Source: Eretmocerus hayati (Eukaryota; Arthropoda; Insecta; Hymenoptera; Aphelinidae). From it: a stretch of DNA of 64,000 bases. Numbering within the stretch: position 1 is the first letter of the stretch; the number at the start of each line of letters is the position of its first letter. The notes beneath the pieces were generated by a model. It had not been told where the DNA came from. It saw nothing but the letters and a program-made list of their open reading frames with translations, and searched no databases. The DNA lies in contig CM056743.1 of the NCBI GenBank assembly GCA_029851415.1, forward strand, positions 118,574,305-118,638,304, given 5' to 3'. Positions 24,730 to 37,350 of this stretch are shown here, piece by piece. Position numbers and translations under genes: made by a program.

Positions 24730-27147
24730 CCCGCGTAGAAATTGAAAATATTGGCGACATGTCGCCGAGCTATCGCGAATTCCCATTTGCGACAGCTCTG
24801 CGATAGGTCGGCGATAGGTCGGCGACATGTCGCCAATATGATTTTGCGACAGCTCGCCGACATATCGCCAAACCTGTATTTGCGACATGTCGCAAATTCG
24901 TCGACAAAATTTTTCAAAAATTCGAAATTTTATTCGATTTTGTGATTTTTCATGGAACGGGAATCGATCACAAGGAATCTGAGATTGAAATTATGGGCTT
25001 GATGGTACTTTTATTTAATTAAAAATAGGCTCTTGGTGTACAAATTCATCTTTACATATCTTTTGACTTCTTGTTTAAGAAATTCCAACGTTTTACGTTC
25101 ATAAGCACATTCACAAGGTCCAAATAATTAGAAAAATTTGATCGCAGTAGAATAGCGCGTATGATACATTATTACAAATTCGTAAGAAAACTCGCTCAAC
25201 ACTCTGATCGTCGGGCTAAAATCACTTGATCTTATAATTTTTTGTGACACAGCACAGATATTCACTTCTCATTTTGGTGAAAATGATCAAGCTGATGAGT
25301 TTTGAAGCCGCATCTCGAAATCCGCAACACATTGCTCACTCGAGATGCCACGTCGTCGGGCCTCCCCATCGGAGCAAAGACGCTTCCGAGACGTCTGCGA
25401 CTACTTATTGCAAGGCTGATGTAGGTGGACACATCAACCCCATGGCTGACTCTTTGTCTCGTGGAAAACAGACGGCCAAACTTTGACGGGCGAGACTCGA
25501 TAAGGCATGCTTCCGCGATGATCATCCGGCGTAGCAGAACTCGCAGAACCCAATGCCATCCGTAGTTTTTCTGAAAAAATCACGCACATGCATTAGAAAT
25601 GCAGCTTCTATTCTTGATACAGGTGGATGGTGATCAGGAAAAGCGAGATATAAGAGGCACATTTTCAAGATTTGAAAAGTAAACACTGCGTGCAATAAGG
25701 CGAGGTTATGACGGTCGACTGCACGTGAAAATTCATCGAAACTTAATTATATCGGTCAGAAATACTTATCTGATTTATTGAGATTAGCCTCCGCATCCTC
25801 GGAAAGCACCTTCTGCGATAAAGCTGCTCAGCAATACAATAATTATCCCAAACGCCAAATGTCAGAGAAGATCGACAGAAAAGCCCGGTTGTGTGAATTT
25901 ATTGTTGTTTACATTACCCGAATCTGAATAATATTGATCGATCGTCTTGCTCTCACTTCGTACCGGTGAATTGAAAAGTATACAGACAACTCGTTTCTGC
26001 CTCAATCTTCTCTGACATTTGGCGTTTGGGATAGTTATTGTATTGCTGAGCAGCTTTATCGCAGAAGGTGCTTTCCGAGGATGCGGAGGCTAATCTCAAT
26101 AAATCAGATAAGTATTTCTGACCGATATAATTAAGTTTCGATGAATTTTCACGTGCAGTCGACCGTCATAACCTCGCCTTATTGCACGCAGTGTTTACTT
26201 TTCAAATCTTGAAAATGTGCCTCTTGTATCTCGCTTTTCCTGATCACCATCCACCTGTATCAAGAATAGAAGCTGCATTTCTAATGCGTGTGCGTGATTT
26301 TTTCAGAAAAACTACGGATGGCATTGGGTTCTGCGAGTTCTGCTACGCCGGATGATCATCGCGGAAGCATGCCTTATCGAGTCTCGCCCGTCAAAGTTTG
26401 GCCGTCTGTTTTCCACGAGACAAAGAGTCAGCCATGGGGTTGATGTGTCCACCTACATCAGCCTTGCAATAAGTAGTCGCAGACGTCTCGGAAGCGTCTT
26501 TGCTCCGATGGGGAGGCCCGACGACGTGGCATCTCGAGTGAGCAATGTGTTGCGGATTTCGAGATGCGGCTTCAAAACTCATCAGCTTGATCATTTTCAC
26601 CAAAATGAGAAGTGAATATCTGTGCTGTGTCACAAAAAATTATAAGATCAAGTGATTTTAGCCCGACGATCAGAGTGTTGAGCGAGTTTTCTTACGAATT
26701 TGTAATAATGTATCATACGCGCTATTCTACTGCGATCAAATTTTTCTAATTATTTGGACCTTGTGAATGTGCTTATGAACGTAAAACGTTGGAATTTCTT
26801 AAACAAGAAGTCAAAAGATATGTAAAGATGAATTTGTACACCAAGAGCCTATTTTTAATTAAATAAAAGTACCATCAAGCCCATAATTTCAATCTCAGAT
26901 TCCTTGTGATCGATTCCCGTTCCATGAAAAATCACAAAATCGAATAAAATTTCGAATTTTTGAAAAATTTTGTCGACGAATTTGCGACATGTCGCAAATA
27001 CAGGTTTGGCGATATGTCGGCGAGCTGTCGCAAAATCATATTGGCGACATGTCGCCGACCTATCGCCGACCTATCGCAGAGCTGTCGCAAATGGGAATTC
27101 GCGATAGCTCGGCGACATGTCGCCAATATTTTCAATTTCTACGCGGG
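24730..27147. mobile_element. Near-perfect palindrome, two 1143-bp arms, 132-bp spacer
   Basis: Left arm 24730-25872 and right arm 26005-27147 are mutual reverse complements with no net indel. I count about 3 mismatches, roughly 99.7% identity. Ends are CCCGCGTAGAAATTG and its complement. Near each end sit three palindromic motifs: GGCGACATGTCGCC at 24753 and 24821, GCGACATGTCGC at 24882, mirrored at 26984, 27043 and 27111, plus several half sites GCGACA. The spacer is unique. The ORFs in the arms (67 and 80 codons, present in both) carry no recognisable motif. It is most likely a non-autonomous foldback transposon with very long inverted repeats. AC on both sides is the only possible target duplication. 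Confidence 0.9.
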
Positions 27148-27339
27148 ACTTCAAGTAAGCAACAATGAATATTGCGGAATTGCATAGTTTCTTTTCAATT
27201 AGCTGACCTGTATATCTTTGATCAATCGATTAGTCTGAAAAACTTCCGTTACATGGCGTGAATGTAAAGGGTTAATCAAAGCGATGTCAATTCAATTCAT
27301 TGTGCAGTGTGCATAAGTTGACCGTTGATCTCCGGACTT

Positions 27340-27734
27340 GGTGCATATAAGAGCAACTACAAACTAGACCAAATTAGGCCAAACTAGACAGAACTAGAGA
27401 CCTGATTGGACCAAACCAAACCGAATTAGACCGACCTAGATTGTACTAGACCTAATTGGACCGAACTAGATCGTATTAGACCATACTAGACTGAACTAGA
27501 CCGAATTAGACCGAAGTAGGCCGAACTAGACCTAATCACCCCAAACTAGACCAAGCTAGACTTAATTAGACCGAACATAACCGATGTAGATCGAATTGGC
27601 CCGATCTAGACCCAACTACACCGAGCTAGTTAGAAAAGGACCAAATTAGACCGACCTAGATAAAAGTAGCCCGAATTGGACGGAACTACACCGTATTTGA
27701 CAATACTAGACTGAAATAGACCAAATTAGACCTT
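27340..27734 (+). repeat. Degenerate 11-bp minisatellite (GACCGAACTA type)
   Basis: Roughly 35 units of a 10-11-bp motif of the form AGACCGAACTA / AGACCGAATTA, with substitutions. It is interrupted on the right by the hairpin at 27735 and resumes at about 28180-28400. Confidence 0.85.
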
Positions 27735-27779
27735 CTCTCATTGCTCGAGCTTTTCAAAGTGGTGGAAGAGCAATGAGAG
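27735..27779. repeat. 12-bp perfect hairpin
   Basis: CTCTCATTGCTC (27735-27746) and GAGCAATGAGAG (27768-27779) pair perfectly around a 21-nt loop. Confidence 0.7.
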
Positions 27780-28027
27780 TTTACCACTGACACGCGGCTC
27801 AAGTGGCCGAATATTCGATGGTTAGAACGTCCTTATATACGAAAGTTCATCTTCGTTAAGCGCTTGCGAGAAAGGTGATTTTAACCCCCTATTTCTATTT
27901 GATTTCTCACCATTTTTACTTTTGGCAGGTCTTCGGGCCTTCTGCCGGAGATATATATAGTTAATTATGACACTCGATCGATATGATCGGATATCGTATT
28001 TATCACTCGCGGGAATTTCAAATTATG

Positions 28028-28176
28028 GAAGTATATTTGATCGGTCTTTGCGAGTTAAAGTCAGATGGTATTTCTGAAATTGATCGAGAGTGGCGAAAAA
28101 TCCATTCTCGATTGATGCCAAAAATTCCAGCAGTACCAGCTGACTTTAACTCGCAAAGACCGATCAAATACACTTC
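28028..28176. repeat. Long hairpin inside minisatellite
   Basis: 36-bp arms (28028-28063 and 28141-28176) pair with one mismatch (core TTGATCGGTCTTTGCGAG). The 77-nt interior pairs further: GATCGAGAGTGG against CCATTCTCGAT. The result is a hairpin of about 149 nt, flanked on both sides by the GACC minisatellite. It could be a MITE or a hairpin-RNA precursor. Confidence 0.75.
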
Positions 28177-28179
28177 TTT

Positions 28180-28400
28180 AATTCGAACTAGACCTAATTT
28201 AACAGAACTAGACCGAACGAGACCTAATTACCCCGAACCAGATCGAGCTAGACCGAGCTAGACTCACTTAGACCGAAGTCGACCGAATTAGACTAAACCT
28301 AACCTAATCAGAAAGGAATAGACCGCATGAGAACAGGTTAGACCGAATTCGACTCAATAACGCCAATCTAGACCAAACCAGACCGGACTATACCATTTCA
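28180..28400 (+). repeat. GACC-type minisatellite, second block
   Basis: The same 11-bp motif family as at 27340-27734, followed by a CCATCC-type tract (about 28420-28500) and a degenerate copy of the shared tail (ATACCGGATTGAACAAAT, about 28525-28550). Confidence 0.8.
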
Positions 28401-28559
28401 GCCCGGTACTTCCCACCCCCATCCCCGTCCCCATTATCATCCCCAACCATCCATCCACTCATTAATCCACCCATTCATCCATCCATGCACCTCCTACCCA
28501 TCACCTTTATACAACCACTTATTATACCGGATTGAACAAATTAAATCTAGACTGCCTAG

Positions 28560-29225
28560 TATAATTTTGCAAGTTTTGACTTAATTTTGTTCTAAATATA
28601 AGTGTTGTGGTTTGGTGATTTTATGTAGTAATCTCTCTTTGACATTCATTGAAGTAAAATATTCTGATAGTAAACCTAACGAAATTGTTGCAAAGCGTTG
28701 CAAGCAATAACTGGGTGCTTACTTCTTGAAGTTACCAAATGAGAATTTCAAGTATACCAACATCCTATTCTTTCGTCTCATTCCATCATCAGCGTTACCA
28801 GAAATCAGTCAGTCCCCTGTAAAAAACAGCTACACTTTACAAAAGCAATGAATGCGCACACATTGCATGTAATATCAATCAATAAAGAAAGCACGAATCA
28901 TCAGAAGCCAATAGAATCTGGCATTTAAAGATATTTAACTTTGAGAATACTTATATTGTAGAGCTTAAAACATGTCATCAATGAATGACCTATTTCCACT
29001 ATGTTTTCTTTGCATGAGCCCTTGTGGGCAATACCAAAGTCTGTAACTCTAAAGCTATTGAGCATCCAACTGTACACCTTCAGATATCGTCTTTGGGGGT
29101 TGGATGAGACTGTTCACCAAAACCAGAGACCTACATCTCGTGCACCCCTGGTTAGCTCAAATCGATATAAGTTTCGCAAAAAATTTACGTTATTTTTGTG
29201 CCTCCACGCTACTTCTCTGTATCAT
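28560..29225. other. Unassigned DNA
   Basis: AT-rich. The short ORFs at 29001-29364 run into the adjacent CCACCC tract and are not gene-like. Confidence 0.45.
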
Positions 29226-29402
29226 TGCCATAATCCATAACCCATCACTCACCAACCTACCCATGACCCTTACGACCACCCGACCACGGACCCACCCACC
29301 CATCTACCCACTCATCCACCCACCCATGATATTTCAGTCCTTCCACATAGGCCACCAGATATGAGGGATCCGGACGAACAAAATTTAGACTGGCGCTTAA
29401 TT
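29226..29402 (+). repeat. CCACCC tract plus shared tail, copy A
   Basis: A pyrimidine-biased tract of CCCATCCACC-type units is followed by a tail containing GGATCCGGACGAACAAAAT and GGCGCTTAATTATT. The same order occurs at 30180-30345 and 62085-62240. Confidence 0.7.
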
Positions 29403-29499
29403 ATTGGAAAAAAGAATTCGATGATGCAATTACATTGGAATGCCTCACAGAGTATCCAAAATAACACACGACGTGACCAGTGAATGAATCGAACAATCT

Positions 29500-30135
29500 T
29501 TCACGTAACTCCGAATCGAACAATCTGCTGTAACTCCTCATAACTCGATTCCTCACGACTCAATTCCTCGTAACACATTCCCACCAATTCACCAACCCGT
29601 GTCCCACACGGCCACTGTTCCACCTACCCATGACCCATACGACCACCCGATCACAGACCCGCTCATCGACCCATCACCCACGGATCCACCAACCTGCCCA
29701 TGACCCATACGGCCACCCAATCACCGAATAAAACCCAACTGGACCAAACTAGAGCAAACTACACCAGATGAGGCCTAGGTACACGTAATTAGACCTAATT
29801 CCAGCATTTCTATTCCCATGACTATGCCTCATTTCTGATAATTCATTCCTCATCACAGACTCCGCAAAACTCGTTCCTCATAACTCGAGTTCGCCATGAC
29901 TCGAGTTCCTCATAACTCGAGTTCACCATGACTCGAGTTCCTCATAACTCGAGTTCTCCATGACTCGAGTTCCTCATAACTCGAATTCGCCATGACTCGA
30001 GTTCCTCATAGCTCGATTTCCTCATGACCCGAGTTCCTCGTGCCTCGAGTTCCTCATAACTCGACGTTCCCCGTCACTCGAGTTCCTCATGACTCGAGTT
30101 CCTCATGACTTGAGTTCCTCATAACTCATGACTCG
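29500..30135 (+). repeat. CTCGAGTTCC minisatellite
   Basis: The dense part (about 29870-30135) alternates CATAACTCGAGTTC and CATGACTCGAGTTCCT units. The basic period is about 15-16 bp, and for several units a 31-32-bp two-unit period. Sparser related units (CTCATAACTCGATTCC) start near 29535. CCACCC and GACC-type fragments lie between. Confidence 0.8.
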
Positions 30136-30179
30136 TTATTCATAGGTGTTTATACCTTATTCTCCATAATTTGTGCCTC

Positions 30180-30345
30180 ATACCTCATAGCAATCCATCC
30201 ATCCATCCATCCATTGACTCACCCATCCACCACCCTACCCAACCATCCACCCACCCATTACACTTCACCCCTTCCGAAAAGGCGACCCGATGTGCGGCAT
30301 GTGGACGGACAAATTTTGGCTGGGCACTTAATTATTATAATTTCC
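30180..30345 (+). repeat. CCATCC tract plus shared tail, copy B
   Basis: CCATCCATCCATCC and CCACCCACCC are followed by CTTCC, AAGGCGACC, GTGGACGGACAAAT, and GGGCACTTAATTATTATAAT. This copy preserves the uninterrupted TA site that is occupied by a MITE in the copy at 62.2 kb. Confidence 0.75.
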
Positions 30346-33300
30346 ATCGAAAATAGTTTTTTCCACATAAATAAGGTAGTCAGTCGTTTTGAAAAAAAAA
30401 AACTTAGGATAACTCCTGAGATCTTTGTATCTATGGAAAATTTCTGTCAAAAACTCAGCGTTGAGTTTCCTGATATATAAAGCTAAAAAACTGACATCTC
30501 TCCTAAGACCACGTGTTCAATGCCCGAGAATGGATTAGCTATAACTTTTATCCCGGGTGGGCAAAGTTCACCAAAATTTACATGGAGTATTTAAGACTAA
30601 AATCAATGTGTGTAACGAGTTTCATCAAAATCTCAGCGTTAAATTTTTCAGGTGTGGTCCTTCTTACAGATTTGTTCAGATGTGCTAAATTTAAATTGCC
30701 ACAGTGGTAGAACGCAACAATCTGATTTGCAAATTTTTCAAGTTGACAGTTCAGACGTGTAATAAAAGGAATGGCACAGGAGGATAGTTTTTCGAATGAA
30801 AAAGATCCGTCGATTTATGAGACATTGATAATGATAAGGTACTCAACGGAGTAGTGTATTGAGAGAAGCTCGGCACAACATTTGATTGCAGGCGCTCTTT
30901 TTTTGGTATTATAAGTGAGATTTGAAATGTCATGAACACGCTCCTGGGGGCATGTATTGATTACATTCTGATGAAATTCAACGGCTTTGAAACGTAGCTA
31001 TTAAACCCCCTAGCGTATACGATTCATTCATATTTCTCGTCCCAAAATGCCCGACTTTCTACAAGCTTGGATGGCCCAGAACAGTGTTCACCTCTACGTT
31101 TTGGAGGTCGCTAAACACGAATCCGGTGTCCGAAAGAGCCATTGGTGCGTTCCAGAAGCGACACGGCGATAAAGTTTTGATTTTGACACGTTATCGACTT
31201 GAAAATCTGCCATACTGGATCCACCATTTTAGATTCAATTTTTAGGGGTGGATTCGGATTCTCCGACCCCAAATACTATGAACTGGGAATTTCAGCTCGA
31301 TTCGAGCATGTTTGTGATTGTGTTTCTGCATGGAAAATTAGTCCTACAATATGCTTAGTTTTCATGAATTTTCGCAATTTTCAATAGATTCTACATCATA
31401 TTAGTGATGACTCATCAAGAAAATGAGTGAAACTATTTCAAAGAGAATTATCTGAGCTTCAACTTGCGCTGCCACGTTCTTATAGAACGCAACGAGGCAA
31501 GAGTTGTTAAATTAAATCTCGGGTGAATCCGATACTACCCTCACATTTGTGAGTATCTATGCATATTATACCTTCCCAGATGACCCCCCCCCCCCCCCCC
31601 CCCCTCAAAGTTTATCCACTAATTTCATGTATTCCAAAAGTTAGTTCCATTCCTCGTGTCTACATCAAGTCCTTCCAGAGTTGTAGTGATCAAGCCTACC
31701 GAAATACTGGGCAGAAACACTTTTGAGTATCGATCTTATCATTCTTGTTTCTCGAAATGATTGAATACACATTTGAACCTGCCATTCACATCTCTGAACA
31801 TCCCTTTGTGGTGTTTAGAATCACAAAAAATTTTAGCACATCATCTGAGACTTGAAATAGTATCGAGCATAAGATTTGAATTCTCTGGAAGTTTATTATA
31901 GAATCAAAACAGCTTTCTAGAACTCGCAAATTCTTGTTCATTGATTTCTCGAATCTTAAAGTCAGTCGAGAACTTAAGTTCACCAACGTCAAATAAATAC
32001 ATCAATACGACTCAGCAGATTCTCAGTGGTAGTAAATCTTTAGCCCTTGATGCTTCTTTTCGTGTGTAATGTCGATTATTCCGCTCACCATTGATTAAAA
32101 GATCTAACCACTCATCCTATCAGCTATTCCAGCAATCGAGAGCAATGATATAATTTTCTTCAGTGAAGATCAAAGTCATCATCGCTTCAGTTAAGAATTT
32201 GTACCCGTCATCGCAGAACGGTAAGAATACAGCTTCGTGATAATTTAGAGATTCGAATCTAATTTTCCCTTGTGTTCCATGATCAAGTGCAGCAGCAAGA
32301 ACGATGTGTCAGATATATCATCAAAGCTCACGATGCCGCGAGACTGAATACCAAAGCGAGCTAGCGTCGGTGTTTATTAGTCTGCAAAGTTGAGCGAGTG
32401 ACGCTCGGCCTGGTGAACAGATTTACACCGCGGGTGAGCCGGCAGTTGCAGAATTTCTGCACTCTCTTTTTCCCTGCAGCGTTCATTTCACTCTTTGACG
32501 TGAGTCTGGACTAATTTGCACGGCAAACTTTGTTGCTTTAGCGCTTTATTTAATGGGCCCAGCTGATGCCAATTTTGTCCTCTCGCTTGTTTTGCGAGAA
32601 CGCCGGGAGATATTTTAAGCGAACTTTTCGGAAATGCCTGAAAGACTTGGGAGAGTTCGTACAAAAGATGAAAACGGATGATATATGACAAAACACCTCG
32701 CATCATGATACTTTTTATATTCCTCGATATTTTTGGAGTTTGATACTTTGCAAGCTGCTATAATATTGGAGTTTTGAAATATCCTCTCCTTCAGATGAAA
32801 TACGATTTGAATTTGGGACACATTTGGGACCATTTTTTTCTGAAAGAACACAACATTTTACATCAAATATCAAATTTTCAAGCAATGTAAAGAATGGTTT
32901 TCTGAGAAATTGATATTTTTGTATTTTTCATCATTTTGCTTGCTAAAACCGCCCACAACCTCTAAATCAATCCTACAAAACCAATTTTGATAGGTTTGTC
33001 CAAGACCTTTCGAATCCCGGAAACCGCATCCCCGTATCTCTTGTATGACTCGAAATTTAGCATTTTATTGAGAAAAAGCCGCAAATTTTGTTGTTGGAGA
33101 TGATTTAAAAGGATAAATTGAAATAAGTTCCAGATACCTAGAAAGTTGTTATAGGATCCCCTAGGTGGTGAAAATTTCATATTTTGTACCATAGACTCGA
33201 ATGGAAAAGCCGAGAAAACAATCTGAGACATGACCCTTCTTCGTAGGTCTGCTTCGCGTGGAATTACTTATACGAAAGTCACGTCAAGGCCTTTCCTCGC

Positions 33301-33366
33301 TGTCAGCACCGTGCATGCGCGATCGCCAAAGCTTTGAAGCAGCACCTTTTTTTTGGAAGATTACCA
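30346..33366. other. Unassigned DNA with a C21 run
   Basis: A run of 21 C lies at 31584-31604. ORFs are all under 70 codons, and no element boundary is seen. Confidence 0.45.
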
Positions 33367-33443
33367 AATTGGACTAAACGACGAGTTATCCAGGCTTTTT
33401 CATCATCCAACTTGACCTGGACAACTCGTCGTTTAGCCCAATT
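33367..33443. repeat. 77-nt hairpin with 28-bp arms
   Basis: AATTGGACTAAACGACGAGT (from 33367) pairs with ACTCGTCGTTTAGCCCAATT (ending 33443). Two mismatches lie in 28 bp, and the loop is 21 nt. Size and shape are like a microRNA precursor or a very short foldback MITE. No conserved microRNA seed was recognised. Confidence 0.65.
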
Positions 33444-36400
33444 CGGAAAAAATTTTGAGATTTTTGTGAACAAAATTGTGCCTGTTATATAGGTTAGGAA
33501 GTACCCGCGGCCAAGTTATTCTCGTTCATCTCTGATACTATGGTGATTGGTGACGAATAACGAGTTGTCCACTATAATTCAGATGATAACAAGTGGTAAA
33601 TAGCCAGTGTCAAATTCTGTATCTTCGAAATTTTAAGTTACATGTAAATGAAATATTATTTCTGGGTTGCACGGCACCTGTATGCCCTTAAACCTCTCCG
33701 GTTCGCGAGAAGTCTATTCCACTCTTCCATCAGCTGTTCTCCTTCAACGGCCCAATTCACAATTTCCAGACTGATAATGTAAGAACGCCGCAACTCGCGC
33801 ACGCACAGTCGAATGAAAAGACCCCGCTATGAATGATAGGATTTTGGCTTTCAGCGAATAAGTAGTGCTAAGGTAAAGTACCCAATAGGCGAACAAATGC
33901 GGATCTTGACCCATAGTGGAACAAACTGATAAACAAACACGAAATATTCGATTTATATATATAGACTTTTAAACGTAATTTTTTTTATACATATATGATA
34001 ATTCTCTGAAACCTCTCCTGCATGACATGTACATCTGTTTGTTTATTCAAAATATCAGTTTTTTGTAATAAACCGCTGAAAATCAAGTGTTTAGAAGGCG
34101 GCCGTGGCAGTTCCGTCGGAGGCCGAAACTGGCCGAAACACTAACAGACCGAAAAAATAGTGAAATAAGTTCATTATTAAATAAACAGCTGTTCTAGTAT
34201 CGGTTTCGAATTTGTCTACTCGACCGAAAGTGAAACAGCTGTCAGTTCCGCGTTCGCTTTCAGGCAAGCGAGCACAAACGAGTGCCTGTATAGATTAACA
34301 CATGAGCAAAGTCCAAGTGAGTCTGGGATCTTCCTACGAAGTTTTAGAGTTCGTCCAAGAAAAATTTGGGTTCAAATCTTACCCAACTTGTACTGTGTAA
34401 CATCTTTGAGATCTGCTTTGATTCTGCTCGATGGTGGATCATTGCGAATGATTTTTCAACGTCGATCGGGTGTCAATCAGACTTTAGTCCCACTGCGACG
34501 AACCCGAAAGGTTATTGGAATGATGAAGAGCCCCAAAAGTTGTTTCACTTTGAAACATGATGAAGTTGTTAACAACTTACTGATGCAAGGCGCGCGTGCT
34601 AAGCGCGTCTTATGTAGTTACGGTCTACGAGTTCTCAGAGAGATATTCGGTTTTTTTTTTTTTTTATGTCGATTGGATTTCACATCATATCGCATTCGTA
34701 CGGAAGCCGAGGTCATTCTGCTTGGATCTGAGAAAATCGAATGAGGCCCAACTCGATATCGGCAAAGGTTACGAGAGTATTTTTGATTATTTTTGGGTTT
34801 TATTGAGACTTGTAGGGATATTTGAGAAAATGTATATTGATTTGTGAGAATACATTTATTTGTTCTGGTAGGAATATATCAGAATTGAAAAGTCAATCAC
34901 TCTGGCAAAACTCGCGGAGCATCGAATTCTTTCTTCTTGAACTGGGTGCGACCAGACGGAAGGTGTAACGGAGGCTCAAAAACTGCTGGAAATCGTTTTT
35001 AGAAGTGAAGTAACATTTTGACGATGGACTGTGTATTTCTTTCTATTTCTCATATTCTCTTGAGTAGTCCGGCATTCTGTAATTCTATTGAGAGGATTAT
35101 TGAATTGCGTATGTAATGCAAAGATTCTTAGACTGCAGTCTCACGTATGCGTAGAATACCGAATGAGCCGAGCGAATTCGAGCGTATGTTATTGTTTGAT
35201 TGGTGCCATAATTATATTTTAGCTCGGCGACTTTGCGACCAAATCACTCGAGAATAAAAATTTTTCGAGCTCAACGGTAATAGAGACTTTTGTTCAGCTG
35301 TTCGAGTCATATCGATTGATTGTTGATTCAGTCAAATTCGTTGAAAGCCAGAATCCTATCATTTATGGTGGAGCCCTTTACAAGACTGGGACGGGAAATT
35401 TACAAGCTTTGGAACGTAAATTCCATCATGCCCAGTATAGTATGCTCAGGTTTCCTGCGCCGAGCTCGGTAAATACACAAGCCACTTGTAAATTCCCTCA
35501 CTTTCTTGTAAACTCACCAAGATCTGCAGTGTGAATCTACGATCCCATCAGGCATATTTCCCTCAGAGATTCTTAAAATAATACACTCCACGTAAACACG
35601 GCACTCTTATGTACAGAGTGATCTTCACTATATTATTCTGTGAGTCCACAGGTTTATCGAATAGCGACAAATTAGTTCCAAGGACTAGTAATCTACAATC
35701 AACCTGAATTCTTAATGTAGATTACGCAAACCAACCTTCTAACTTTGTATATGTCAATGGGCGTTCTCCATATCTGCTCACATACTATTGTCTACATGAT
35801 CTGATCAAATAGTGCTACCCGAGACTTTTCAAGTATCCGCAGAATATAACAAAACTTATATGTGATAAAATTACTTCAAGTAATGACGTGAATCATTTAG
35901 TAAGATCATGCATTTCATTGAAAAATTTCGATCAAAAACAAACTTTCCAAGCGCTCATGGGGTTACCAGTATGAATTCTAATCCAACTTAACTCAGATTC
36001 GAATGAAATCATCACTAATATCAATTATTCGGAATAATATCAATTATTCGGAACTGTGCATCAACGTTAGAATTGAAATCTGTTCATGAGATCCATTCAT
36101 CGTCGAGTGCCATAATCTACTTAGATGACACATCTGTGTACTTTCCAGGTAAAGATATCTATTTACATACATTTTCAACATAGATTTGAGTCATATAAGT
36201 ACTACTTCAGATTACTCAAGTGTCCATAGATTATAGCAAAACCTATGTGAGCGAAGATGACCCAAAGTGAATCATAAAGTCAGATCATCCATTCCATTGA
36301 GACCTTTTGATGACTGTTGAAGTTGTCCAAGTAATCATGAAGTTATCATAACCTGCGTGAACGAGCGATGATTCCAAAAATGATTGTCTTTCTATAAAGA

Positions 36401-36894
36401 ATATAAGGTATTATCTGTTGAGCTTTTTCAACATCAGGATGAAATTTGATATAGAAGCATGAGAAGGAGGCTATTAGTACAGTGTTTTCTACGTTACCCC
36501 TTCAAACTCGAGTTTTGGATGAGAAGAAAAATACCTATTTTTGGCAAAAATGTTTAAATCCGTGATACAGTTCAAGTCAGCCCCGAACGTTGTTTTCCAC
36601 AGTCTGCTAAATTCATTGCACCATCACGAAGATGGATGAGTGAGAAGCTCGGAATTATAAGGATATTGGATACCGACATCGTCAAGTCTTCTGATATTTT
36701 CGTGACAAGATTGTTGCGATTCAAAGTAATGTCGATTCTAAATGAGACAATAAATAGACGTTAGTTCCTATACTTATTGTCTCAATATTCTAAGAACTTG
36801 TCGAAGCATTTAAGAATTCAGCAATGTTGGGAAGTATGCAACAGAGACAGGACTCCGACATCTCTTCATAGAACTCTTATTGAGAGGAATTCAA
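33444..36894. other. Unassigned DNA
   Basis: AT-rich with a T-run near 34651-34664. ORFs up to 118 codons (34388-34744) are open across the T-run and lack motifs. No repeat boundary is seen. Confidence 0.45.
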
Positions 36895-37350
36895 CTTTTG
36901 TACCCCGGTACTCGGCTTCAAGCCTCCATGCCGGCTTGCCCTCATGGGCGTGGCGCAAGGATAAGCCCTGCCAGCGCGTCGGTTTGTAAGACGGCCATTA
37001 CCGAGTCACGCATGGCTCGGCAACGGCCCGCCACTTCTCCCCGACTACCCAATTTTTGACTTGGTCCTCAGCACAAGGCCGAGATCCACCCTTCTGTGGG
37101 GGGCTTGGGACTCTTCTAGACTTCCTTGGAGCCCACGGAGCCCCTCTGGTTGTTGGATGAGCCGTTCAGGCTCGTATTGTGACTATCCGCAGACAGTCCC
37201 AATACAAGTCTCTGCACTCGTCCAGCCCCGGGCGTACTGAATGGAGATGTGCGGTCTCCACGCTCCGGCGGACGCTGACTGTGGCCAGGAGCTCATCAGA
37301 CTCCAGGGCTGAGACACCCTCTTGCGAGTAACTCTCATTGGGAGTAAACA
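36895..37350. other. GC-rich island, probable mobile-element fragment
   Basis: About 450 bp with much higher G+C than its surroundings (for example GCCGGCTTGCCCTC, CGAGTCACGCATGGCTCGG, CCCCGGGCG). Edges are sharp against AT-rich DNA. It may be a fragment of a retrotransposon or another element with different composition. No ORF longer than about 70 codons spans it. Confidence 0.3.

Noticed and set aside
27340..30135. CRISPR-like repeat-spacer structure
   Set aside because: Units are contiguous and degenerate with no unique spacers of constant length, and the genome is eukaryotic.
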